Assembly (NCBI RefSeq): GCF_001553565.1
Contig: NZ_CP014228.1
Span: 682,001-746,000, forward strand
Source of the DNA: Actinomyces radicidentis
Lineage (GTDB): Bacteria; Actinomycetota; Actinomycetes; Actinomycetales; Actinomycetaceae
Length of the DNA stretch: 64,000 nucleotides
Reading direction: 5' to 3'
The notes under the pieces are model-generated. The model was not told the origin of the DNA, searched no databases, and saw only the letters and a program-made list of their open reading frames with translations. This document shows positions 37,732 through 45,600 of this stretch, piece after piece; the first letter of the stretch is position 1; the number at the start of each line of letters is the position of its first letter. Position numbers and translations under genes: made by a program.

Positions 37732-38451
37732 TCATCGTCGGGCGTCGTCAGCGCCTCCGGCGATCGGCGTCTCCAGTCCCGCCACGAGCCCCCGGGGCCG
37801 GGCCGTGAGCTCCTCGGCGAGGAGGACGAAGGCGACGTGGTCCGACCAGGCGCCCGCGATGTGCATGAGTCCGAGCCGCTCCCCCTCGGCACGCAGTCCG
37901 AGGCGCCGGCACACTGCGAGGGAGCGATCGTTCTCGGGGCGGACGTCGATCTCAACGCGGTGGAGACCCACCGCGGGCGACAGCAGGTGGTCGAGGGTCA
38001 TGGCGACCGCGAGGCTCATCAGGCCACGCCCCTCCCACGGGCCGCCGATCCAGTAGCCGAGCGTCGCCGAGCGCAACGACCCCCAGGCGATCGGACCGAC
38101 GCTCACCTGGCCTGCGAGGACGCCGTCGACCTCGAGGACGAAGGGCATGGCCGTCCCGCGCAGCGCGTCGCGGTGCTGGGTCCGGACGTAGCCGCGGAAG
38201 TCCAGGCGCCGCTCACCGGTCCCGGGAGGGATGGTCGCCTCCCACGGCGCCAGCCGCTCGTCGTCGTCGGTCCGGAGCCTGCCCCAGGCCCGCTCGTCGC
38301 CGAGCCGGATCGGGCGGAGCACGACGGACTCGGCTCCGCGGGCCAGTCCCCGTGCGGCGACGTCGTCCTCCCGGAGAGTCACCGGCCAGAGTGGCCGGCC
38401 GTCGGCGCCCAGCGCACGTCGGCCCGCGAGCGCGTCCAGCCACACCGGCAC
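37732..38451 (-). CDS. GNAT N-acetyltransferase, RimJ/RimL type
   Basis: The product is 239 residues from GTG 38451, four bases after the glp stop, so probably co-translated. After ~40 residues the acetyltransferase-3 fold is seen: VLRPIRLGDERAWGRLR, the beta4 AtLGYWIGGPWEGRGLMS with the acetyl-CoA pyrophosphate loop, and EIDVRPENDRSLAVCRRLG. Family members acetylate protein N-termini or other amines. This gene is regularly found beside glp and sepX in actinobacteria, but its substrate is not known. Confidence 0.88.
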   Translation of the reverse strand: MPVWLDALAGRRALGADGRPLWPVTLREDDVAARGLARGAESVVLRPIRLGDERAWGRLRTDDDERLAPWEATIPPGTGERRLDFRGYVRTQHRDALRGTAMPFVLEVDGVLAGQVSVGPIAWGSLRSATLGYWIGGPWEGRGLMSLAVAMTLDHLLSPAVGLHRVEIDVRPENDRSLAVCRRLGLRAEGERLGLMHIAGAWSDHVAFVLLAEELTARPRGLVAGLETPIAGGADDARR

Positions 38452-38455
38452 GGGA

Positions 38456-39667
38456 TCAGGCGTCCAGGAGGAGGCAGTGGAGCGTGTCGCCGACGACGAC
38501 CTTGCGGGTGTCCTCGGGGACGACCGCGATCGCGTTGGCGCCCGCGAGGCCGAGCAGGTGCGTGCTGCCCGGCTCCGCGGTCGGCTCCGCCGTGTAGCCG
38601 CGCGACGGGGCCCCGGTGAGGTGGACCGGGACGAACTCGCGCATGCCGGCGTGCGAGGTCCACCCGGCCGTCACCGTCGCCGGGAGGCTCGTGCGGTGCA
38701 GGCCGCTCCAGCCGGCGATCTGGCGCAGGACCGGTCGGACGAAGGTCTCGAAGGCGATCTGCGCGCTCACCGGGTCGCCCGGGAGGCAGAAGATCGGGGT
38801 CCCCTCGACGCTGCCGAGGCCGAGCTGCCGGCCCGGGGACATCGCCACGGAGTCGAAGCGGACCGAGCCGAGCGGCGAGAGGACGGCCTTGACCGTGTCA
38901 CCCTGGCCGGTGGACAGGCCGCCGGTGGTGATGAGGACGTCGGCGCGGACGAGCTGGTCCTCGATGGTCTCCTGGAGGGCGCGCAGCTCGTCGGGCACGG
39001 CGGAGACGCGGAAGGGCTGGCCTCCGGAGTCCGTGACGGCGCAGGCCAGCGCGTGGCCGTTGGCGTCGAAGACGTCGCCGGGCTCGGCGGGGCGTCCGGG
39101 CTCGACGAGCTCGTCCCCGATGGAGACGATGACGACGCGGGGCGCCGGGTGGACCTTGACCCGGTAGCGACCGAGCGCCGCCAGCAGGGCGATGTGGCGG
39201 GCGGAGAGGCGGGAGCCCGCCGGGAGCACGGTGGCGCCCTCGGCGACGTCCTCGGCGCAGTGCCGGACGTTGGCTCCGGGCTCGACCGGCGCGGAGAGGC
39301 TGACGCGGGAGTCGCCGCGGTCCGTGTCCGCCCAGGGCACGACGGCGTCGGCGCCCGCGGGCAGGGGCGCGCCGGAGTCGATGAGGACGGCCGATCTGCG
39401 CACGAGGCGGGCGGGGCGGACGTCGCCGGCGCGCAGCGTGTCGACGACGGACAGGTGGACGGGAGACTCCGGGGAGGCGGAGGCGATCTCCTCCGAGGAG
39501 ACCGCGTAGCCGTCGAGGGCCGCGAGCTCCGCCGCGGGCAGGTCGAAGGCGGCGACGACGTCCTCGGCGAGGACGCAGCCGACGGCGTCGAGCAGGACGA
39601 CGTCGAGCGGCGCGGCCGCCTGGGCGATCTCGAGGCAGGCGGAGAGGTGCTCGGCGACGGTTCTCAT
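38456..39667 (-). CDS. glp: Gephyrin/MoeA-like protein (Glp)
   Basis: The product is 403 residues from ATG 39667 with GGAGGA upstream. It has the full MoeA fold: N-terminal DVVLLDAVGCVLAEDVVAAF, domain II, SGAPLPAGADAVVPW, the ITTGGLSTGQGD and LPGDPVSAQIAFETFVRP motifs of the MPT-binding domain, and the C-terminal beta-barrel domain IV. Several MoeA catalytic positions differ (LPGDP for LPGNP; GLSTGQGD for GVSVGxxD), and no other molybdopterin gene is nearby. With SepX/GlpR and RimJ next to it and 5-FCL divergent, it is best read as Glp, the corynebacterial division scaffold that binds FtsZ and GlpR. True MoeA activity cannot be excluded. Confidence 0.82.
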   Translation of the reverse strand: MRTVAEHLSACLEIAQAAAPLDVVLLDAVGCVLAEDVVAAFDLPAAELAALDGYAVSSEEIASASPESPVHLSVVDTLRAGDVRPARLVRRSAVLIDSGAPLPAGADAVVPWADTDRGDSRVSLSAPVEPGANVRHCAEDVAEGATVLPAGSRLSARHIALLAALGRYRVKVHPAPRVVIVSIGDELVEPGRPAEPGDVFDANGHALACAVTDSGGQPFRVSAVPDELRALQETIEDQLVRADVLITTGGLSTGQGDTVKAVLSPLGSVRFDSVAMSPGRQLGLGSVEGTPIFCLPGDPVSAQIAFETFVRPVLRQIAGWSGLHRTSLPATVTAGWTSHAGMREFVPVHLTGAPSRGYTAEPTAEPGSTHLLGLAGANAIAVVPEDTRKVVVGDTLHCLLLDA

Positions 39668-39816
39668 GGGTCCTCCGGGGTCGGTGCGTGCGCGACCGCG
39701 GGCGAACCCGTCCGACGGCGGCGCTCGCGTCAGGCTACCCGGCCGCGCGGCAACGAACCGGGAACCGCGGCGCCGACCACCGCACGGGAGCGGTCCCGAC
39801 CTGGGAGGATGGGCCC

Positions 39817-40467
39817 ATGACTTCTGACGCGCGACACCTGCCCGACACCGGCTGGCTGGAGGTCGACGACGCCAAGGACCGCCTGCGTCAGGTGCTGCGC
39901 CAGCACCGCCGCGGTCACCACCGTCACCCCGAGACCGGGCACGACGCCGTCTGCGAGGCCTTCACCGAGCGGGCCCTCGAGGCCGTCGAGGGCTGCGACG
40001 CCGTCGCCGCCTACGTCTCCGTGGGCTTCGAGCCCTGCACGCGCCTCCTCCTCGACCGGCTCGAGCAGCGCGGGGTGTCCGTGCTCCTGCCCGTGCTCGG
40101 CCCGCGCCTGTCGCGCTCCTGGGGGCGCTTCCGGGGGACGGCGGACCTGGGCGACCGGGCCCCGGGTCGTCCGCCCGAGCCGAGCGGCGAGACCCTGCCC
40201 GCCGAGGCGGTCGGCGAGGTCGACGCGCTCATCATCCCGGCGCTGGCGGTGGACCGCAACGGTCGGCGCCTGGGCCAGGGAGGCGGGTGGTACGACCGGA
40301 TGCTGCCGCTGAGGGCCGAGGGCGTCCCGACCTTCGCGATGGTCCACCCCGACGAGCTCGTCGCGGGTCCGCTGCCGACGGAGGAGCACGACGAGCGCGT
40401 CGACGCCGTCATCACCTCCGACGAGTGGTTCCTCATCGAGGGCTCCTCCTTCGCGGCTGGTCGCTGA
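39817..40467 (+). CDS. 5-formyltetrahydrofolate cyclo-ligase family protein
   Basis: The product is 216 residues from ATG 39817. It carries the family's C-terminal signature RRLGQGGGWYDRML with the Mg/ATP site, PALAVDRNG, and an N-terminal AKDRLRQVLRQHRRGHH arm. The enzyme converts 5-formyl-THF to methenyl-THF with ATP in the cytoplasm. It is slightly longer than average (~190). A GAGGAT box six bases before the ATG could serve as -10 or as a ribosome site. It is divergent from glp, part of the conserved actinobacterial neighbourhood with sepX, rimJ, glp and mscL. Confidence 0.92.
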   Translation: MTSDARHLPDTGWLEVDDAKDRLRQVLRQHRRGHHRHPETGHDAVCEAFTERALEAVEGCDAVAAYVSVGFEPCTRLLLDRLEQRGVSVLLPVLGPRLSRSWGRFRGTADLGDRAPGRPPEPSGETLPAEAVGEVDALIIPALAVDRNGRRLGQGGGWYDRMLPLRAEGVPTFAMVHPDELVAGPLPTEEHDERVDAVITSDEWFLIEGSSFAAGR

Positions 40468-40471
40468 GCGA

Positions 40472-40491
40472 CCGGGCGGAACGCCGCCCGG
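40472..40491 (+). terminator. Hairpin after the 5-FCL gene
   Basis: A perfect 8-bp stem CCGGGCGG/CCGCCCGG with loop AACG lies four bases past the stop. Confidence 0.6.
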
Positions 40492-40694
40492 CGGCTAGCG
40501 CCGGCGCGAGGGCGGGCACAGCCCGCGACTGAGCACGGTCCCGCGTGGTCACCGGACCGCGCCGTGCGAGCAGGACCGCTGCCGGTCGCCCCGGTGGGGG
40601 GCTCCGGCTCAACAGGCCGTCGCGGTGACACCGGCGTCCACAGGACAGCGCCGTCGGTGCACGGGCACCATCGCCCGCGCCCGAGGCTCGTGGC

Positions 40695-41510
40695 ATGCCG
40701 CGCCGTGAGCCCCGCCGTCGTCCCGTCCGCCCCTCTCTCCTGCTGTGGCGGTGGAGGCACCTCGTCGTCGCCGTGTGCGTCGCCGGGGCGAGCCTCCTCG
40801 TCCTCTCCCTCCTGCGCCCACCCGGGGCCGAGGGCCGCGAGGTGCTCGTGCTGGCCCGCGGCGTCTCCGCTGGGCAGGTCATCGAGAACGCGGACCTGGA
40901 GCGCCGGGCGGTGCCGGATGCCGTGCTGCCGGCGTCCGGTCTGGCCGAGGGGAGCGTGATCGGCCGTCGTGCCGCCGTCGCGCTGCCCGCCGGGACGGTG
41001 CTCACGGGGTCGATGACCTCGGGCGCCGACGCCGTCGGGCTCGGGGCCGACGAGCGGCTCGTCCAGGTGCCGGTCGAGGTCGGGGCCGGCCTGGCGCAGC
41101 CCGGCGTCCGCGTCGACGTCGTCGGGGAGGCGAGCGTCGTCGCAGGAGCGGGCACCGCGTCCCAGGACGTGGCCCAGGAGCAGGAGCCGGTCGATGAGGG
41201 GACGCCGGCCGAGTCGCTCGACGGGGCGCCGGCGGAGGCCGGTACGCCGACGGAGGCCGGTACGTCGTCGGACGCAGTCGCGGTCACGGGTGCGACGGGC
41301 TCCGGTGGGGCGCTCGCCAGCACTCAGGAGGACCGCGTCCTCGCCGCGGGCGCGCGCGTCGTCCGCGTGGAACCCGTAGACGTCTCTTCTCAATTGCGTG
41401 CGGGGAGCAAGGTCACACTTGTTACTCTTGCCGTTCGACGTGACGACGCTAGCCTTGTCGTTGGAGCCGCAACGCATGATTCCCTGGGACTCATCATGAG
41501 TCCCTCATGA
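40695..41510 (+). CDS. SAF-domain (CpaB/FlgA-like) membrane-anchored protein
   Basis: The product is 271 residues. A basic N-terminus and one membrane helix (HLVVAVCVAGASLLVLSLL, ~22-40) anchor it outside. The SAF domain follows: REVLVLARGVSAGQVIENADLERRAVP...AAVALPAGTVLTGSM (~48-108). A Glu/Ala/Thr-rich linker with a short repeat (AEAGTPTEAGTSSD) leads to a final beta-rich segment (VTLVTLAVRRDDA). SAF proteins assemble pilus or flagellar structures or bind sugars; no tad pilus gene is close. It lies between 5-FCL and mscL as in corynebacteria. Role unknown. Confidence 0.85.
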   Translation: MPRREPRRRPVRPSLLLWRWRHLVVAVCVAGASLLVLSLLRPPGAEGREVLVLARGVSAGQVIENADLERRAVPDAVLPASGLAEGSVIGRRAAVALPAGTVLTGSMTSGADAVGLGADERLVQVPVEVGAGLAQPGVRVDVVGEASVVAGAGTASQDVAQEQEPVDEGTPAESLDGAPAEAGTPTEAGTSSDAVAVTGATGSGGALASTQEDRVLAAGARVVRVEPVDVSSQLRAGSKVTLVTLAVRRDDASLVVGAATHDSLGLIMSPS

Positions 41511-41617
41511 TCCGCGCCGCGGCAGCCCGGCGGCGCCAGGAGCCTCCGGGCCCAGTTCCTCCCACCCGCGCGAGGGCCACCCGCGTGCGCCTTCTGCCAT
41601 CCCCAGAAAGGCCACCC

Positions 41618-42058
41618 ATGCTTAAGGGTTTCAAGGACTTCATCGCGCAGGGCAACGCCCTCGAGCTCGCCGTCGCCGTCATCATCGGCGCCGCCTTCAA
41701 GCCGATCGTCGACGCGATCACCGCCGTCATCATGGGCATCATCGGCGCCGTCATCGGCTCCCCGAACTTCGACTCCGTCGGCCAGTTCACCATCAACGGC
41801 TCCGACCCGATCCAGCCCGGCGCCATCGTCACCGCCATCGTCAACTTCCTCCTCATCGCGATCGCCGTCTACTTCTGCATCGTCCTCCCGATGAACAAGC
41901 TGAAGGAGCGCACCGCCAAGACCGAGGTCGAGGAGGAGGCCGTCGAGGTCACCGACACCGAGCTGCTCGTCCAGATCCGCGACCTGCTCGCCGGCGGCCG
42001 CGCCAACGTCACCGCCGAGACCACCACCGGTGGCGACATCGAGACGCCCCGCGCCTGA
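41618..42058 (+). CDS. mscL: Large-conductance mechanosensitive channel
   Basis: The product is 146 residues, start ATG 41618. It has the amphipathic N-terminal helix MLKGFKDFIAQGNALELAVAV, TM1 with the gate region VIIGAAFKPIVDAITAV, a periplasmic loop, TM2 (AIVTAIVNFLLIAIAVYFCIV), and the cytoplasmic charged helix with LLVQIRDLLA. It forms a pentamer that releases solutes on hypo-osmotic shock. Upstream the SAF gene ends 107 bases before; a strong terminator follows. Confidence 0.97.
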   Translation: MLKGFKDFIAQGNALELAVAVIIGAAFKPIVDAITAVIMGIIGAVIGSPNFDSVGQFTINGSDPIQPGAIVTAIVNFLLIAIAVYFCIVLPMNKLKERTAKTEVEEEAVEVTDTELLVQIRDLLAGGRANVTAETTTGGDIETPRA

Positions 42059-42090
42059 CGCACCCGGGAGCACCGCTCCCCCAGTACTGC

Positions 42091-42128
42091 ACGGAGCCCC
42101 GCCGACCATGAGGTCGGCGGGGCTCCGT
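42091..42128 (+). terminator. Terminator of mscL
   Basis: A perfect 17-bp stem (ACGGAGCCCCGCCGACC, arms 42091-42107 and 42112-42128, loop ATGA) lies 32 bases after the mscL stop. Confidence 0.88.
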
Positions 42129-42266
42129 CGTGCGCGGGCGGGAACAGGCCGACGCACCGGCATGGACCGTCCGCCGACGCGGCGCGTCGGCGGAGCTCCG
42201 ACGCGCGCTCGAAGCGGGCGGCCCGGGGACCACCGTCGCCTCGGTGGGTCCAGCCCCGGCGGCGGG

Positions 42267-42644
42267 TCAGCCGATGGCGGGACCGTGGCCCCAGTGGGGC
42301 GGGACGTCGCCGAGGAGCCGTGCGTCGTTCGCGTGCTCCGAGGCCGAGGAGTCGCGCCCGAGAACACCGCCGTCGCGGGACAGGGCGTCGGTGAGGGCGT
42401 CGACGGAGCGACGGCGCCGCTCCTCAGCGACCTCGAGCGGCTCGAGCCCCTGGGCGACGCGCTCGGCGTCCTGAGCGGAGAGCGCGATGACACGGCGGTG
42501 ACGGCGCCCGGCAGAGCGCACCCCGTCCGACCCGCTGGTGCCGGCCACGGGTGCGAACGGCTCAGGGGCATCCGGCGACCCGTCCCGGACGGCACCGGGA
42601 GCCGGACCATTGGAGACCGCGGGGCCGCTCACCGGAGCGCTCAC
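42267..42644 (-). CDS. Small unknown protein coupled to the pseudo-helicase
   Basis: The product is 125 residues from GTG 42644, which overlaps the stop of the upstream giant gene by four bases (GTGA). The N-terminal half is Pro/Gly/Ala-rich and likely disordered. Residues ~50-95 (HRRVIALSAQDAERVAQGLEPLEVAEERRRRSVDALTDAL in part) form a charged helical segment. It ends in HWGHGPAIG. No signal peptide, no membrane helix, no recognised family. Coupling suggests it works with, or is made in proportion to, the large protein. Confidence 0.65.
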   Translation of the reverse strand: MSAPVSGPAVSNGPAPGAVRDGSPDAPEPFAPVAGTSGSDGVRSAGRRHRRVIALSAQDAERVAQGLEPLEVAEERRRRSVDALTDALSRDGGVLGRDSSASEHANDARLLGDVPPHWGHGPAIG

Positions 42645-45600
42645 CGGGTGCGACGGACGACGTTGCGGAGGACCGCGGTGATGCCGGCGCCGCGTCGACG
42701 CAGGGCGAGCTCGCGGCGGAGCTCCTCGACCTCCTCGTCCTCGGTCCGCACGACGTCGTCGGTGCGGATCCAGGCGAGCAGGTCGTCGAGCTGGTCGTCC
42801 GTGTAGGCCTGGAGCGGGAGCCCCTGGGCGATCGGCGGGCGCACGTCGCGCGCGGCGGCGCGAGCCTCGGCGGCCGGGATTCCGGTCGCCTCATCGGCCT
42901 CGGGCAGCTGGAAGAAGGGGACGGGCTCGTCGTGGACGCGGTCGGGGAGCTCCTCGGCGGGGTCCGCGTCCGACGCGGACTCCTCAGCGGGTGCCTCCGT
43001 CACCGTCTCCTCGTCGGGCCCGGCGTCCGGCTCCTCCGACGCGGCGGCCGTATCCACCGACACGGTCGGCTCGGCGGAAGCGACCTCGTCGACGGCGGCG
43101 GGCGCGACGTCGACGGCGCCGTCCTCGGCACCGACCGCGTCGCCGGCGGTGGAGTCGGCGGACGCGGCGTCGTCGGACTCGTCGGCGGTCGAGTCGGGCT
43201 CGGGATCGGAGGCGCTGCCGGCGGAGGCGTCGGCTTCCTCCGAACCGGACTCGACGGCGCTGGAGACCAGGGGCTCGAACTCGACCGGGGCGGCGCCGTC
43301 GGGCTCGGTGGCGCGCTCCGGCTGGACCTCCTCCGCCGACGCGGTCGACGCGGAGGTGAGCGGGTCCTCGGCGTCCTCGGGGACAAGCTCGACGATCTCC
43401 TGGGCGGCCATGACGGTGCGCAGCGCGAGCTCGTCGTCGATGAGGTCGGCGATCTGCGCGGCCTCGGCCTCCGGGTCGAGGAAGACGCTCGCGCGGAAGG
43501 CGCGGTGCACGCGCCAGCGGCGGTGCTCGAGGCGCTCGACCCAGTGGCGGTCGCGGCGGCGCAGGCTCGGCTCGGCGACGTAGTCGGCGTCGTCGGTGAG
43601 GACGGCGACGAGGAGCTCGCCGGGGTAGTCGGGGTGGCCGACGGCGATCGGCAGGCGCAGGCCGCCCTCGACGCCGAAGCCGGTGACGACGAGGAGGTCC
43701 CTGCGGCGCAGCGCGGCCACGAGGTCCGAGGTGAGGCGGTCGGGGACCTCGGCGGAGCCGGCCTCGGCCTGCGGCGCCTCGCCGGCGGCGCGGGCGAGGA
43801 CCTCGCGCAGGAGGCGCGCGCCCGGCGCGTGGAGGCGCTCCGGGTCGATGTCCTCGGCCGCGAGGCAGGAGACGACGTGCGTCGTGCCGCGCGAGGCGCA
43901 CAGGGCCTCGACGAGCTCGACCATGCCGGAGCGCTCGCTCACCTGGCCGAAGGAGTGGATGGTGCGGCCGTGCGGCGTCTTGGCGTAGCCGACGGCGAGG
44001 ATGACGTGGTCGCGGCGCAGGGAGCGCGCCTCGGGCAGGTCGACCACCGTGAAGGGCTCGGAGATCCCCGTCGCGAAGAACTCCTCGAGGGCCGGGGAGC
44101 CGGCGACCGCGGCGGCCGCGGCGCGGCGGATCTCGTCGGCGTGGCGGGCGTTGAGGGCCACGACGCCGAGCGAGAGCTCGGGGTGGGTGAGGGCGTGCTC
44201 GATGACGAGGTCGACGACGCGGTCCACCTCAGCGCCCACCGTCTCAACGGCGCTCTGTCCGGGTGCCGGCATGCCGCGGCCGTCGACGAGGGAGAGCGCG
44301 AGCCGCTCCGTGCCCGGCGGGGCCGGGACGGCGTCGACGACGCCCTCGTAGCCGTTCGTGGCGAGGAAGGCGGCGATCTCCGCGTCGAGGGCGTTGCGCC
44401 CGGTCGGCAGGGTGACCGACGGCAGGAGCGAGCCGAGCTCGGCGGCCAGACCGGTCTTCGCGCGGCGCAGGTCGCCGACGACGATGACCTGGCTGGCACG
44501 GACCATGGCGGCCACGACCCGCGAGACGGGCACGTCCGCGGAGGCGTCGAGGACCGCGAGGTCGACGAGGGCGTCGGGGGCGAGGACCTGCGGGACGAGG
44601 GTCGGCGGGATGATCCAGATCGGCTTGACGGTGAGCGCGATCGGGTGGAGGGCGAGGATGTCGCGCAGCGGCACGCCGTCCTCGCGGGACAGGGCGATGT
44701 AGAGGGCTCGGGCGTCGGCCTTGCGCTCCTCGACGGCGGTGCGCACGCGGCGCGCGTAGGCGTGACGGACCGGGCCGGCGAGCGAGGCGGACTGCTCGGC
44801 GTCGAGCTCGGCGAGGCGGCGGGCCGTGCCGGACAGGGCGGCGGCGTCGAGGCCCTCGAGGTCGGGGTCGGTGCGCAGCGCCTGGGCGAGGACCGAGGAC
44901 CACCAGCAGAAGGTGAGCTCCTCGTCGAGCTCGTCGGCGCCGGCCTCGCGGGAGGCGAGGTCGGCGACGAGCGGACTGAGGCCCAGCTCGTCGAGCTCGG
45001 TGAGGACGGCGTTGACCCGGGGAAGCTTCTGAGCGGTGACGTCGTCATCGGCGAGGGCGCCGGCGCGCTCGAGGAGCGTCTCGAGCGGCAGGTCCATGAG
45101 GACGGGGGCGTCCGGGGCGGTGCCGAGGACGGGCTGGAGCCGGTCGATGAGCTCGCGGGTCTGCTGGGCCGTGGCCTGCATGGCGTCGAGGCCGTGCGGG
45201 AGGGTGGGCCAGCCGCCCTCGGGGTCGTGCTTGCGCCAGGTCTCGCGGCGCTGCTGAACCTTGACGAGCTCGCCGTGGAGGTCCTCGACGACGCGGCCGG
45301 GGCGCACGAGGTCGCGGGCGGCCTTGGCGTAGTGGCGTCGGTCGGAGGCGGCCATCTGGACGGAGCGGTCCTCGCGCCACTGCTTGGAGGCGGTCGCGAT
45401 GACCATGTCGGCGGCGGAGCGCTCGAAGACGGCGGGCTGGAAGACGTCGAGGGACTCGCGCACGCCGTCGAGCATCTCGAGCTGCTCGCACCACTCCCCC
45501 ATCGTGGAGGCGCGGCGCAGCGAGGTGGCGCCGGCGACGTAGCCGGCGTTCTCGATGACGGCGGGCAGCAGCTCGTCGGAGAGGCGCTGGAGGCGGACGA

